Assembly: GCA_947589605.1 (NCBI GenBank)
Contig: CANQBR010000010.1
Coordinates: 1-50,186 of the forward strand
Length of the DNA: 50,186 nucleotides
Direction of reading: 5' to 3'
Source of the DNA: an uncultured Phascolarctobacterium sp.
GTDB taxonomy: Bacteria; Bacillota; Negativicutes; Acidaminococcales; Acidaminococcaceae
This document shows, one piece after another, positions 28,941 to 38,568 of the stretch. The translations under genes were made by a program, and so were the position numbers. The notes beneath the pieces were generated by a model. The model was given only the letters and a program-made list of their open reading frames with translations, did no database searches and was not told the DNA's origin. Every line of letters starts with the position of its first letter. Positions within the stretch are counted from its first letter, which is position 1.

Positions 28941-29810
28941 ATGATGGCAACCGGTTTGGTCTTGGAAGGAGGCGGCGTGCGGGCCGTCTTTCAGGCGGCG
29001 GTCCTCGATGTTTTCATCGACGAGGGCCTCACCTTCGACGGCGTCATCGGCGTCTCCGCCGGCGCCACTCAGGGCGCTTCTTATATAAGCAAGCAAAAAG
29101 GCCGCAGCCTGAAACTCTATCTGACCTATGCTCACGACCCCCGCTTCATGAGCTTGGGCAACTGGCTGAAGCACGGCGACTTCGTGGACGCCGACTTCGC
29201 TTATCACCGCATACCGGAAGAATTGCTGCCTTATGATTTTGCGGCGGCCGCCGCATCATCCATGGCCTTTTACGTCGTCTGTACGAATTTGGCCACTGCC
29301 ACGCCCGAATATTTTCGCATCAACGACATGCTGGCCGATATCGATCTGGTGAGGGCCAGCGCCTCTCTACCCTATCTCTCCAAAACGATCGAGTACGAAG
29401 GGAAAGAACTGCTGGACGGAGGCGTGGTGGAGAGCATCCCCATCTACGGCGCTTTGGCTCAGGGCTTCGACAAAAACGTAGTCGTCCTCACCCGCCACAA
29501 AGAATTTCGCAAGTCTCCCGAAAATTATTATCTTCCTTACCTTTTCTATCCTCGCCGCAAAGCTTTTATCAAGGCTTTGCACGAGCGTCACAATATGTAT
29601 AATTCCACTGTGGCCTTTTTGGAAAAAGAGGCCGAGGCCGGCAGGGTCTTTTTGATCAGGCCCTCTGTTCCCCTCAACATCAGCCGTTTGGAATCCGACC
29701 CGAAAAAGATCCAAGAGATCTACGACTTGGGCCTGCGGGAAGGCCGGGCCTGTCTGCCTGCCCTGCGGCAGTGGCTGGCCGAAGGAAAAAGCGAAGGAGA
29801 AAATAAATGA
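28941..29810 (+). CDS. Patatin-like phospholipase (YjjU/RssA type)
   Basis: A 289-residue patatin-family hydrolase with a Ser-Asp dyad. The oxyanion motif GGGVRAVFQ is near residue 10, the nucleophile motif GVSAGA (Ser) near 44, and the Asp motif DGGVVESIP near 167. Such bacterial proteins release fatty acids from phospholipids; the exact substrate is unknown. ATG at 28941 is followed directly by a second ATG with better Shine-Dalgarno spacing, so the start may be three bases later. Upstream in-frame codons fall in the structured leader and are excluded. It overlaps ychF by ATGA. Confidence 0.88.
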   Translation: MMATGLVLEGGGVRAVFQAAVLDVFIDEGLTFDGVIGVSAGATQGASYISKQKGRSLKLYLTYAHDPRFMSLGNWLKHGDFVDADFAYHRIPEELLPYDFAAAAASSMAFYVVCTNLATATPEYFRINDMLADIDLVRASASLPYLSKTIEYEGKELLDGGVVESIPIYGALAQGFDKNVVVLTRHKEFRKSPENYYLPYLFYPRRKAFIKALHERHNMYNSTVAFLEKEAEAGRVFLIRPSVPLNISRLESDPKKIQEIYDLGLREGRACLPALRQWLAEGKSEGENK

Positions 29811-30913
29811 GCACAAATTTGGAATTAGGCATCGTCGGCCTGCCCAACGTAGGCAAGAGCACCCTCTTCAACGCCATCACCAAAGCCGGTGCCGAAGCGG
29901 CCAACTATCCCTTCTGCACCATCGAGCCCAATGTGGGAGTGGTGGACGTGCCCGATGAACGATTGAGCGTTCTCGCCTCCATGTTCAAGTCGCGCCGTAT
30001 AGTGCCCGCCGCCATGCGCTTCGTAGACATCGCCGGGCTGGTGAAGGGAGCTTCACAAGGAGAAGGCCTCGGCAATAAATTTTTGGCTCACATCCGGGAA
30101 GTGGATGCCATCGCCAACGTGGTGCGTTGCTTCGAAGACGGCAACATCACTCATGTAGAGGGCAGCATCTCGCCGCTTCGAGACATCGAGATCATCAACA
30201 CCGAGCTCTGTCTGGCCGATTTAGAAACGGTAGAGAAGAGGCAAGAGCGGCTGATCAAATTGGCCAAGGCCGGCGACAAAAAGAGCAAACAAGAGCAGCT
30301 TCTTTTGGAAAAAGTGCAGGCCGCTTTGAGCGAAGCTCGGCCCGCCCGGCAGCTCGCTCTCACGGATGAAGAAGAGGCCCTCTTGGCCGAGCTGCATCTT
30401 CTCACCAAAAAACCGGTGCTTTATATAGCCAACGTGAGCGAAGCCGATGCCGCCGAACCCGGCGCCAACGCTTATGTGCAAGAAGTAGAACGCTATGCCG
30501 CAAAGGAAGGCTCGCAGGTGGTGGCAGTCAGCGCCAAATTGGAGAGCGAGATCGCCGAGCTGGACGGCCAAGAAGCCGAAGAATTTTTGGCTATGGCCGG
30601 GCTGAAAGAGCCGGGGCTGCAGCGGCTGATCAAAGCCGGCTTCAAACTTTTGGGTTTGATGACCTTCCTCACGGCGGGAGAGATAGAAGCGCGGGCTTGG
30701 ACCATCAACATCGGCACCAAAGCACCTCAGGCCGCGGGTAAGATCCACAGCGATTTCGAACGGGGCTTCATCCGCGCCGAGATAGTTTCTTATAAAGATC
30801 TGGTGACCTGCGGCAGCAAGGCCGCCGCCCGCGACAAAGGGCTGGTCCGCCTCGAAGGCAAAGATTACGTGATGCAAGACGGCGACGTGGTGGAATTTCG
30901 CTTCAATGTTTGA
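29807..30913 (+). CDS. ychF: Ribosome-associated ATPase YchF (OLA1 family)
   Basis: A conserved TRAFAC-class P-loop protein that binds the ribosome and prefers ATP over GTP. The 368-residue product has the Walker A sequence [15 protein letters not shown] at residues 8-22, [21 protein letters not shown] as the switch II region, and NVSE in place of the GTPase NKxD motif, in line with ATP preference. A coiled-coil insert and a C-terminal TGS domain ([33 protein letters not shown]) complete it. Translation is coupled to the patatin gene. Confidence 0.97.
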   Translation: MSTNLELGIVGLPNVGKSTLFNAITKAGAEAANYPFCTIEPNVGVVDVPDERLSVLASMFKSRRIVPAAMRFVDIAGLVKGASQGEGLGNKFLAHIREVDAIANVVRCFEDGNITHVEGSISPLRDIEIINTELCLADLETVEKRQERLIKLAKAGDKKSKQEQLLLEKVQAALSEARPARQLALTDEEEALLAELHLLTKKPVLYIANVSEADAAEPGANAYVQEVERYAAKEGSQVVAVSAKLESEIAELDGQEAEEFLAMAGLKEPGLQRLIKAGFKLLGLMTFLTAGEIEARAWTINIGTKAPQAAGKIHSDFERGFIRAEIVSYKDLVTCGSKAAARDKGLVRLEGKDYVMQDGDVVEFRFNV

Positions 30914-30928
30914 ACTTTCGGAGGAGCT

Positions 30929-31636
30929 ATGGAGAGCGCAAGTGAAAGATGGCAGCTTTTGGTAGGGCCCGATGCTCTGGCTTATCTCGCCGGCTGCCAT
31001 GTGGCCCTCTTCGGAGTGGGAGGCGTAGGCGGCCACTGCGCCGAGGCTCTCGCCCGCAGCGGCATCGGCAGCCTCACTCTCATCGATCCCGACACCGTTT
31101 CTCCCAGCAATTTAAATCGACAAATGGTGGCTCTTTGCAGCACCCTCGGCCGTTATAAAACGGAAGTGGCCAAAGAGAGGCTGACGGACATCTCACCGTC
31201 CCTTAAAATAACGGAAAAGCGCTGTTTCTATCTGCCCGGCTCCCGGGAGATAGACTTCAGCGCCTTTAATTATGTCGTGGATGCTGTAGACACGGTGGCG
31301 GCCAAAGCGGCCATCGCCCTCGCCGCCCGCTCTGCCTGCGTCCCTCTCATCAGTTCGATGGGCACGGGCAACAGATTAGACCCCTCGCAGCTGGAAGTGA
31401 CGGATATTTATGCTACGTTCGGCTGCCCTTTGGCCCGAGCTTTGCGGAGCCGCTTGCGCAAAGAAGGCATCGAGAGCCTCAAAGTCGTTTTTTCGCGAGA
31501 AGCTCCTCTCAAAACGTCCTCTGAAAAGATCGTGGGCAGCTCTCCCTTCGTGCCGGCGGCCGCCGGCCTTTTGCTGGCCTCTCAAGTGATAAGAGATCTG
31601 CTCAAGACTTTTTCTGCCGCTCAAGATAGGCCGTAG
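30929..31636 (+). CDS. tcdA: tRNA threonylcarbamoyladenosine dehydratase
   Basis: E1-like enzyme (ThiF/MoeB fold) that converts t6A37 of tRNA to the cyclic form ct6A using ATP. The 235-residue product shows the nucleotide-binding GVGGVGGHCAEALARSG, SNLNRQ, VDAVDTVAAKAAI and SSMGTGNRLDPSQLEV, matching TcdA. It lies 15 bases after ychF, with GGAGG before its ATG. Its last 35 bases overlap the end of the convergent DUF3089 gene. Confidence 0.9.
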   Translation: MESASERWQLLVGPDALAYLAGCHVALFGVGGVGGHCAEALARSGIGSLTLIDPDTVSPSNLNRQMVALCSTLGRYKTEVAKERLTDISPSLKITEKRCFYLPGSREIDFSAFNYVVDAVDTVAAKAAIALAARSACVPLISSMGTGNRLDPSQLEVTDIYATFGCPLARALRSRLRKEGIESLKVVFSREAPLKTSSEKIVGSSPFVPAAAGLLLASQVIRDLLKTFSAAQDRP

Positions 31637-32597
31637 TGCGGTCCTTCACGTTTTTTTGCAAATTGCGAAAACAAAACTGCCAATCGTAGGGAGCGTAGAC
31701 GCCCGCGGGAAGGTATGAGACTCGATACTCTCCCGGATCGACATAAGGCACTTTGACGGTGCCCCGCTCCCGATCGATGTAAGCGCCCGTAAAATGTTTT
31801 TCTTCCCGCAGCAATTTCCCTTCGCCGTCGAAGATGCAGGCCCCTAAGTTTTGTTGCCGGGTGGCGGGCGTGCCGTCCTGCTGCCAGTTCAAAGGATTGA
31901 CGGCCACGGTGCGGCGCCCCTTAGGCAAAAGAGGCGACTCTTCCGTTGCCGGCGCTTCTGTGGTGAAGATGACGAGGCAATCGTTGTCCAGTTCTCCTGC
32001 GGCCAGTTTAAGGCCTTTATCGTTCTTCGCTTCTTCGGCACTCAAACAGCAACCGCTGGCATAAGCGGCGATGAGACGTCGCCGCAGCTTTTTGTTTCTG
32101 CCTATGCTCCGCTCTTTTAAGAGCCGCACCACCATTTCGCCGCCTTGGCCGGCACCGGCCAAAATAAAAGGCCGCTGAGGATTTTGCAGCAGGTACTGAT
32201 AGAAGGCCGCCCTCACATCTAGATAGGCCAGTTTCAGGCATTCTTCTTTTTTCTGAGCAGACGCCTTGTAAGCGGCCAATGTGGCCTGTCGATAGTAGGG
32301 CGCGAAGCAGGCCGCCGTTTCTTTAAAGAGGCCCAGTTGTCCGGCCAGTGCGTTTTTCACCGCCCTGCGCCATTCTTCGTCCTCTGCGTCTTCGTTGCCG
32401 CTTTCTTTTTTGTCTTTGCTCGAGACCGTGGGCGCGATCAAAAAGACATCGGCCGCTCTTTCTTTTTGTTCTTCCTGTTCCGCTAGGGCCCAGTTGTTCT
32501 CATCGCCGTAATCCAAGGGGACGGGCGCCGCCGAAACGGAGCCGCAGACCGCAAGGAGCAGCCCCAATATCAAAAAGAAGCATCGTTTAGCTTTCAT
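31602..32597 (-). CDS. Exported DUF3089-family protein lacking the usual nucleophile serine
   Basis: A 331-residue secreted protein with a clear signal peptide (residues 1-23, ending SVSAAP). It resembles the DUF3089 alpha/beta-hydrolase family: ADVFLIAPTV, FAPYYRQATL, LAYLDVRAAFYQYL, RPFILAGAGQGGEMVVRLL and LNWQQDGTPA. In the family the elbow reads GHSQG; here it is GAGQG, so the catalytic Ser (near residue 148) is Gly, seen directly in the codons GGT GCC GGC. It may be inactive, perhaps a binding protein. It ends inside the 3' end of tcdA on the other strand. Confidence 0.78.
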   Translation of the reverse strand: MKAKRCFFLILGLLLAVCGSVSAAPVPLDYGDENNWALAEQEEQKERAADVFLIAPTVSSKDKKESGNEDAEDEEWRRAVKNALAGQLGLFKETAACFAPYYRQATLAAYKASAQKKEECLKLAYLDVRAAFYQYLLQNPQRPFILAGAGQGGEMVVRLLKERSIGRNKKLRRRLIAAYASGCCLSAEEAKNDKGLKLAAGELDNDCLVIFTTEAPATEESPLLPKGRRTVAVNPLNWQQDGTPATRQQNLGACIFDGEGKLLREEKHFTGAYIDRERGTVKVPYVDPGEYRVSYLPAGVYAPYDWQFCFRNLQKNVKDRTTAYLERQKKS

Positions 32598-32687
32598 GCT
32601 CTGCCTCCCTCACTGCCGCGATAAATTTTTTCTTATAAATTTATGATACACTAAAAAATAATTCGGAGCAAGTTCTCCAAGATCGCC

Positions 32688-34043
32688 ATGCTTACTTGTA
32701 CTCTTCTGCAAAAAGAAAACAGAGCGCCCATAAGACGCTTGGTCAAGATCATGCTGCCTCTTTTGGTCACTCAGCTGGCCATTATGGGCATGAATTTTTG
32801 CGACACAGCCATGTCCGGACAAGCCTCCGGCAGCGACTTGGCAGGCGTAGCCATAGGCAGCAACGTCTGGATGGCAGTCCACACCGGTCTGGGCGGCATT
32901 TTATTGGCCGCTCTTCCTCTCATCGCCAACAATTTGGGAGCCGGCCGTCCTGCGGCCATCACCGCAGTCTTGGGGCAGGGCTGCTTATTGGCCGCCGTCT
33001 TCAGTTTCGTGCTGCTGGGTGCCGGCTGTATAGTGCTGCCTGCTTTCTACGGCAGTCTCGGCTTGGACCCTTTAGTCTATCGCATCGCTCTTTTTTATTC
33101 TGCCGGTGTGGGGCTGGGCGTGCTGCCTTTTTTCGTGACCGCTATCCTGCGCAGTTTGGTTGACAGCCTGGGCTATACCCGCCTCACCATGCGTCTCTAT
33201 TTGATAACTCTCCCCGTCAATGCTCTTTTGAATTATGTCCTCATCTTCGGCAAATTGGGCCTGCCGCCTCTGGGAGGCATAGGGGCGGGGCTGGCCACCG
33301 GTCTCACCTTCTGGCTGCTCTGCTTTCTCTATTGCTGGGTAGTGCTTACCCTTGCTCCCTTCAAAACTTATCTGAAGGGTTTTTCTTTGCGGCCTTGCTT
33401 TTCCCGCTTGCGGGAATATCTGAGCGTAGGTCTGCCCATGGGCGTCAGCATTTTTTTAGAGAGCAGCATCTTCGCCGTGATGGCTTTTTTCATCGCCAAG
33501 TTCGGCACTGCCGTCATAGCCGCTCATCAAGCCGCCATAAATTTTGCTTCCGTCATCTACATGATACCCTACAGTTTTTCTCTCTCTCTCACCATCTGCG
33601 TGGGCGTGGAATATGGAGCGAAAAATTTTCAAGAAGTGCGACGCTATGCCTCTTTGGGTCTGAAGCTCAGCCTCTTGGTCGCCACCTGCTACACTTTTGC
33701 CGAAGCTTGCAGCCTCGATGCCATCATCGCCCTCTACGATCAACCCTTGGCTCGGAGCTTTCTCATCTATTCTCTGTTTTGGCAATATTCGGACGCGGTG
33801 GCCGCTCCTATACAAGGCATTTTGCGCGGCCTGAAAGATGTGAAGGCTCCTTTTTATTCTTCGCTGCTGGCCTATTGGGGCATCTGTCTGCCTCTGGGCT
33901 TGGTGCTGGACTATCTGGCCGGGCAGGGCCCCTACGCTTATTGGCAGAGCATCATCCTCGGCGTGGCGGCCAGCGCCGTCATCCTCAGCCTGCGGCTGCA
34001 CCGTTGGCGAAAAAAATTGCGAGAGGAGGGATCGTCCTCATGA
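32688..34043 (+). CDS. MATE-family efflux transporter
   Basis: A 451-residue, 12-helix antiporter of the MATE family (NorM/MdtK side), which exports cationic compounds by Na+ or H+ exchange. Family patterns include PLLVTQLAIMGMNFCDTAMSG in helix 1, a GGILLAALPLIANNLGAG stretch, LRSLVDSLGYTRLTM and the second-half repeat GLPMGVSIFLESSIFAVM. The substrate is unknown. The Shine-Dalgarno is weak (GGAG lies far upstream). The next gene starts within its stop codon. Confidence 0.93.
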   Translation: MLTCTLLQKENRAPIRRLVKIMLPLLVTQLAIMGMNFCDTAMSGQASGSDLAGVAIGSNVWMAVHTGLGGILLAALPLIANNLGAGRPAAITAVLGQGCLLAAVFSFVLLGAGCIVLPAFYGSLGLDPLVYRIALFYSAGVGLGVLPFFVTAILRSLVDSLGYTRLTMRLYLITLPVNALLNYVLIFGKLGLPPLGGIGAGLATGLTFWLLCFLYCWVVLTLAPFKTYLKGFSLRPCFSRLREYLSVGLPMGVSIFLESSIFAVMAFFIAKFGTAVIAAHQAAINFASVIYMIPYSFSLSLTICVGVEYGAKNFQEVRRYASLGLKLSLLVATCYTFAEACSLDAIIALYDQPLARSFLIYSLFWQYSDAVAAPIQGILRGLKDVKAPFYSSLLAYWGICLPLGLVLDYLAGQGPYAYWQSIILGVAASAVILSLRLHRWRKKLREEGSSS

Positions 34044-34777
34044 AGAGCGAAGAACGCTGGCCTCTTTTGGATGCCCTGCGAGGAGCAGCTTTGCTCAGCA
34101 TGATAGCCTATCACGCTCTTTACGATCATTACGTCGTCTTCGGAGCACGGCCCGGCTGGCCGGCTCTTCCCCTCGTGGTTATCTGGCAGCGTTTGGGTGC
34201 CGGCCTCTTCTTTTTCATCTCCGGCTTTTGCTTTGAATTGGGTTCTCACCGTTGGCAGGGCGGTTTGAAGCTGTGCCTTTGGGGAGGGCTGATCAGCGCC
34301 GTCACCTGTTTCTTTTTCCCCGAGCAAGCCATCCTTTACGGCGTGCTGACTTTTCTGGGGCTGGCCGCCCTTCTCGCTCTCGGCTCGGCCCCCTTGCTGC
34401 GGCGGCTGCCCCCGCAGTCGGGACTTTTTCTTTGTTTGCTCGCTTATTTTTTGACGAAAGATATCGACGGCGGTGCGGCTCGTTTAGGCTCCTTCGCTTT
34501 GTGGCACTGGCCCGCCTTTCTCTATCGGGACGAACTGGCGGTGCTGGGCTTTCACGGCCCGTCCTTTTTCTCCGCCGACTACGTGCCTCTCCTCCCCAAT
34601 ATTTTTGTTTACTTCGCAGGCTTTTTCGCCTATCGAATCTTTTGCGGCGGCGAGCGGCCCGAATGGTCTCGCTTTTTAAATGCGGGGCCCCTCACCTGGC
34701 TGGGCCGCCGCAGCCTTTTCGTCTATCTTCTCCATCAGCCCCTGCTTTTGGCCCTCTTCTGTCTTTTTTATCGGTGA
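34040..34777 (+). CDS. DUF1624/HGSNAT-type membrane acyltransferase
   Basis: A 245-residue membrane protein of the DUF1624 family, related to heparan-alpha-glucosaminide N-acetyltransferase. It begins RWPLLDALRGAALLSMIAYHALYD, the signature with conserved Asp, Arg and His, followed by about seven helices and a C-terminal LTWLGRRSLFVYLLHQP motif typical of membrane acyltransferases. It probably acetylates a surface sugar or lipid, but the substrate is unknown. The ATG overlaps the MATE stop (ATGA), so the pair is co-translated; a functional link is possible but unproven. Confidence 0.85.
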   Translation: MKSEERWPLLDALRGAALLSMIAYHALYDHYVVFGARPGWPALPLVVIWQRLGAGLFFFISGFCFELGSHRWQGGLKLCLWGGLISAVTCFFFPEQAILYGVLTFLGLAALLALGSAPLLRRLPPQSGLFLCLLAYFLTKDIDGGAARLGSFALWHWPAFLYRDELAVLGFHGPSFFSADYVPLLPNIFVYFAGFFAYRIFCGGERPEWSRFLNAGPLTWLGRRSLFVYLLHQPLLLALFCLFYR

Positions 34778-34975
34778 GCTTTTGCGACTTACGGCATCCT
34801 TATCGCCTCTTGCCTTTTTTCGCCGAGCTCTTATTCATTTCGTTTGAGCTTTTCTCCCCGCGCTTTGCCTTTTCTTTCTGAGCTCTGACTTATTGCGTTT
34901 GAGTCTTTCTCTCTGAGCTTGGACTTTTTGGCCGAAACCTTTCTTATTGCGCTTTTAGCTTTTTGCGCCGAGCTC
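34776..34975. repeat. Degenerate pyrimidine-rich repeats built on GAGCT
   Basis: GAGCT recurs at about 34776, 34825, 34846, 34880, 34915 and 34970, with TTATTGCGTTTGAG-like blocks between (near 34831, 34890 and 34944). The copies are imperfect and the spacing roughly 20 to 55 bases. The stretch is non-coding by appearance and lies between the acyltransferase stop and a terminator. Confidence 0.45.
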
Positions 34976-34993
34976 ATTCTTTTTTTAGGCATA

Positions 34994-35036
34994 AAAAGGC
35001 CGCCCGATCTTTGACTTCGAGCGGCATTTTCTTTTT
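34994..35036. terminator. Bidirectional terminator between the acyltransferase gene and gatB
   Basis: GGCCGC and GCGGC arms (34998-35025) with an inner CGA/TCG pairing are flanked by AAAAA on the left and TTTTCTTTTT on the right. It can end both the plus-strand transcript and the minus-strand gatCAB operon. Confidence 0.65.
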
Positions 35037-35080
35037 GTTTTCTTTTTTTGACGACGGCTGAGCATCAAGACCGCTTGCTT

Positions 35081-36523
35081 TTATTGCAGTCTTTCTTTCA
35101 GCAGCTTTTGCACCAAGCCCGGGTTGGCTTTGCCCCGCGACTTTTTCATGATCTGACCTACCAAAAAGCCGATGGCTTTGTCTTTGCCGGCTTTGTAATC
35201 GGCCACCGACTGAGGATTGGCCGCTATGGCTTCGTCCACCAAGGCGGCGATGGCTCCCTCGTCGCTGACCTGCTGCAAGCCCAATTTTTCCACCAAGGCT
35301 TTAGGCGAAGCATCTTCTTTCAGCAATTCGCCGAAAACTTTTTTCGCCAATTTGCTGGAGAGCACGCCGTCTTTGATCAGGTTCACCAATTCGGCCAAAT
35401 GTGCGGGCGCCACTTTGAAGTCTTCGATGCCGATGTTCTCGCTGTTCAAAAAGGCGGACACATCGCCCAAGAGCCAATTGGCCACGCCTTTGGCATCTTT
35501 GGCGGTGGCCGCGGCGGCGTCGAAATAATCGGCCATGGCTTTGGAAGAAACTATCTGGCCGGCGTCGTATTCGGGCAACCCGAAGCTCTTCACCAACCGG
35601 GCCTGACGGGCGCCGGGCAGCTCGGGCAGTTCGGAGCGTACTCTTTCGATCCAAGCATCGTCCAATTGGATGGGCACCAAGTCCGGCTCGGGGAAGTAGC
35701 GGTAATCGTGAGCTTCTTCTTTAGAACGCATGGAGAGGGTGACGCCGTTCACATCGTCCCACGTGCGAGTCTCCTGCACCACATGGCCCCCGTCTTCGAG
35801 GATCTCTTTTTGTCTTTCGACTTCGTATTCGATGGCCCTCACCAAAGCTCTGAAAGAATTCAGATTTTTGATCTCGGCTCTGGTGCCGAACTCTTTGGCG
35901 CCTACCGGCATGATGGAGATGTTGGCGTCGCAGCGCAGGCTCCCTTCCTGCATCTTGCAGTCGCAGACGTCGGTGTATTCCAAGATGGCCTTCAAACTTT
36001 CCATGTAGGCCCGGGCTTCTTCGGCGCTGCGCATATCCGGTTCGGAGACGATCTCGATCAACGGCACACCGGCTCTGTTGTAATCTACGGCGGAAAAATC
36101 GCTGGTGCTGATGGTGGCGCCGCTGTGGACCAATTTGCCCGCATCTTCTTCCATGTGGATGCGGGTGATGCCGATGCGCTTCTCTTCGCCTTCCACATTG
36201 ATGTCGATGTAGCCGTGTTCGCAGATGGGCTGATCGAATTGAGAGATCTGATAGCCCTTGGCCAGATCGGGATAAAAATAATTTTTGCGGTCGAACTTAT
36301 TGAATTTATTGATGCGGCAGTTGAGCGCCAAAGCCGCCCTCAAAGCAAACTCTACCACCTGTTTGTTCAACACCGGCAAAGCTCCGGGCATGCCGGTGCA
36401 CACCGGGCAAACGTGAGTGTTGGGCCGGCTGCCGAAAGCGGTGGAGCAGGAGCAGAAGGCCTTGGTTTTGGTTTTCAATTCGGCATGGACCTCCAAGCCG
36501 ATAACGGTGATGTATCTGGTCAT
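35081..36523 (-). CDS. gatB: Asp-tRNA(Asn)/Glu-tRNA(Gln) amidotransferase subunit B
   Basis: Part of the GatCAB complex that converts Glu-tRNA(Gln) or Asp-tRNA(Asn) to the amide form, used by bacteria lacking one of the direct synthetases. GatB binds the tRNA and performs the phosphorylation and transfer. The 480 residues show [51 protein letters not shown], and the C-terminal YqeY-like tail domain. The start overlaps the gatA stop by one base. Confidence 0.97.
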   Translation of the reverse strand: MTRYITVIGLEVHAELKTKTKAFCSCSTAFGSRPNTHVCPVCTGMPGALPVLNKQVVEFALRAALALNCRINKFNKFDRKNYFYPDLAKGYQISQFDQPICEHGYIDINVEGEEKRIGITRIHMEEDAGKLVHSGATISTSDFSAVDYNRAGVPLIEIVSEPDMRSAEEARAYMESLKAILEYTDVCDCKMQEGSLRCDANISIMPVGAKEFGTRAEIKNLNSFRALVRAIEYEVERQKEILEDGGHVVQETRTWDDVNGVTLSMRSKEEAHDYRYFPEPDLVPIQLDDAWIERVRSELPELPGARQARLVKSFGLPEYDAGQIVSSKAMADYFDAAAATAKDAKGVANWLLGDVSAFLNSENIGIEDFKVAPAHLAELVNLIKDGVLSSKLAKKVFGELLKEDASPKALVEKLGLQQVSDEGAIAALVDEAIAANPQSVADYKAGKDKAIGFLVGQIMKKSRGKANPGLVQKLLKERLQ

Positions 36524-37989
36524 CAGTCCTTACCTCCCAACTTGGCGTAAACTTTGTGGAACTCAGTGGCCTGCTCGAAAGTGTAGGCCGCTCTCAGCAC
36601 GGTGGCCTCATCCAAGGCCCGGCCGATGAGCTGCATGCCGATGGGGAGGCCGTCGGCGAAGCCGCAGGGCAGAGAGATGCCCGGCAGACCGGCCATGTTC
36701 ACCGGTATGGTGGTCACGTCCAACATATAAATGGAGAGAGGGTCCATCTGGCTGTCGATCTTATACGCCGGCACCGGCGAAGTGGGCGTGAGGAGCACGT
36801 CGCACTTTTTGAAAGCTTCGGCGTAATCCTGACAGATGAGGGTGCGGACCTGCATGGCTTTTTTGTAATAAGCATCGTAATAACCGCTGCTCAAAACGTA
36901 AGTGCCCAGCATGATGCGCCGTCTCACCTCCAGGCCGAAGCCCTCGGTGCGCGATTGAGTGGTCATCTCGGGGGCCGACGTTGCCTGCTGGCTGCGGTAG
37001 CCGTAGCGGACGCCGTCGAAGCGGGCCAGATTGGCCGAAGCTTCCGCCGGGGCGATGATGTAATAAGTGATGACCGCATACTTGGTGTGGGGGAGAGATA
37101 CGGGAACGATCTCGGCTCCCAACTTTTTATAGATCTCGACAGCCTTGTCCAGTTCGTCCTTGACTACCCGGGCAGTCCCTTCCCCGTAAAATTCTGCGGG
37201 CAGACCGATGCGCAGGCCCTTCACGTCGGCCACCAACGCTTTGGTGAAATCGGGGACGGGCACATCCAAGCTGGTGGCATCCATGGCATCTTTGCCGCTG
37301 ATGCAATTTAAAACCAAAGCGGCATCGGTGACGTCGCGGGTGATGGGACCGATCTGATCCAACGAAGAAGCGAAGGCCACGCAGCCGTAGCGGGACACGC
37401 GGCCGTAAGTGGGTTTGATGCCCACGCAGCCGTTAAAAGAGGCCGGCTGACGGATGGAGCCGCCGGTATCGCTGCCCAAAGACCAAAGGGCTTCGCCTGC
37501 GGCGACGGCCGCGGCGCTGCCGCCGCTGGAGCCGCCGGGTATCAGCTCTAAGTTCCAAGGATTGTGAGTGGGGCCGAAGAAGCTGGTCTCGGTGGTAGAG
37601 CCCATGGCAAATTCGTCCATGTTGGTCTTGCCGAGGAAGATGGTCTCGGCCTGCCGCAATTTTTTGATGACGTGGGCGTCGTAGATAGGCACCATGTTGG
37701 CCAGCATCTTGCTGGAGCAGGTAGTGCGCAGCCCTTTGGTGGAGATATTGTCTTTGATGGCCCCGGGCACGCCGGCCAAAGGAGCGATCTCTTTGCCTGC
37801 GGCTATGGCCGCATCCACTGCGGCCGCCTGAGCCAAAGCGTTCTCTTTGTCCAAAGTGACGTAGGCTTTTACCTTGGGCTCCGTTTCTTCGATGCGTTTA
37901 TAAAGAGCCTCGGTCAATTCCACGGAGCTGATCTCTTTTTTTACTAATTTATCGTGAGCTTCATGAGCCGTAAGTCTGTACAGTTCCAC
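36523..37989 (-). CDS. gatA: Asp-tRNA(Asn)/Glu-tRNA(Gln) amidotransferase subunit A
   Basis: Glutaminase subunit of GatCAB; an amidase-signature enzyme that releases ammonia from glutamine. The 488-residue product carries the Ser-cisSer-Lys triad context: the Lys in GVPGAIKDN near residue 80, and the [14 protein letters not shown] signature near 152-165 with [12 protein letters not shown] following. It lies 12 bases after gatC and overlaps gatB by one base. Confidence 0.97.
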   Translation of the reverse strand: MELYRLTAHEAHDKLVKKEISSVELTEALYKRIEETEPKVKAYVTLDKENALAQAAAVDAAIAAGKEIAPLAGVPGAIKDNISTKGLRTTCSSKMLANMVPIYDAHVIKKLRQAETIFLGKTNMDEFAMGSTTETSFFGPTHNPWNLELIPGGSSGGSAAAVAAGEALWSLGSDTGGSIRQPASFNGCVGIKPTYGRVSRYGCVAFASSLDQIGPITRDVTDAALVLNCISGKDAMDATSLDVPVPDFTKALVADVKGLRIGLPAEFYGEGTARVVKDELDKAVEIYKKLGAEIVPVSLPHTKYAVITYYIIAPAEASANLARFDGVRYGYRSQQATSAPEMTTQSRTEGFGLEVRRRIMLGTYVLSSGYYDAYYKKAMQVRTLICQDYAEAFKKCDVLLTPTSPVPAYKIDSQMDPLSIYMLDVTTIPVNMAGLPGISLPCGFADGLPIGMQLIGRALDEATVLRAAYTFEQATEFHKVYAKLGGKD

Positions 37990-38001
37990 TGTTCGGCCTC
38001 C

Positions 38002-38313
38002 TTATTCGATGACCCTGGGCACTTTAAAGCCATCGTTGTGCACGGCAGGAGCGTTGGCCAACACTTCTTCCAAAGCAGAGCCGGGCTTCACTATGTCCTC
38101 CCTGAACACGTTGCTAACCGGCAGCACGTGGGCGGTGGGCTGGATGCCGGCAGTGTCGATGTGCTCGAGGATATCGGCGTAATTTAAAATTTGGTTGAAC
38201 TGCTCCGTGAACTTTTCTCTTTCCGAGGCAGGCACGGTCAGACGGCTGAGCTGGGCGATGTGCTCCACATCGTCCTGGCTCACTTTTAAATTGTTAGCGG
38301 CGGTCGCTGTCAC
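38002..38313 (-). CDS. gatC: Asp-tRNA(Asn)/Glu-tRNA(Gln) amidotransferase subunit C
   Basis: Small subunit that wraps around and stabilises GatA-GatB. The 103-residue product has the family pattern VSQDDVEHIAQLSRLTVPASE, FNQILNYADILEHIDT and the C-terminal FRED..KP..AP. The start is uncertain: GTG at 38313 gives a normal length, with GAGGGG about 13 bases upstream, while an in-frame ATG at 38334 gives a slightly longer protein. It leads the gatCAB operon. Confidence 0.9.
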   Translation of the reverse strand: MTATAANNLKVSQDDVEHIAQLSRLTVPASEREKFTEQFNQILNYADILEHIDTAGIQPTAHVLPVSNVFREDIVKPGSALEEVLANAPAVHNDGFKVPRVIE

Positions 38314-38426
38314 TGGTAAACACCATCCCCTCATTGAACATTGAACGATGAAAGATCCTTCGCTCTTTTCCCGCACGCTCGATGCTCGGTGCGAAGCGGC
38401 GCAGCAAAAAGCAAATATCTTTTTCA

Positions 38427-38435
38427 ATTATACCA
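38427..38435 (-). promoter_or_regulatory. Extended -10 promoter for gatCAB
   Basis: The minus strand reads TGGTATAAT about 110 bases before the gatC start. TTGAGG lies 15 bases upstream as a weak -35. The leader contains a tandem TTCAATG repeat near 38331-38346. Confidence 0.55.
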
Positions 38436-38505
38436 CAATCCCGCGGCCCTCAAGCAAGATTTTTTGCGCAGGCCTCTCTGCCCCGTCCTCTCTTTTTCTT
38501 TTCTG

Positions 38506-38514
38506 TGTTATAAT
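38506..38514 (+). promoter_or_regulatory. Extended -10 promoter for the EamA gene
   Basis: TGTTATAAT sits about 55 bases before the start codon and is divergent from the gatCAB promoter. Confidence 0.55.
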
Positions 38515-38568
38515 AATTGTCATTGAAAGAGCCGCAGCTTTTTGCGGACGATGGGGAGCATCGCGACC

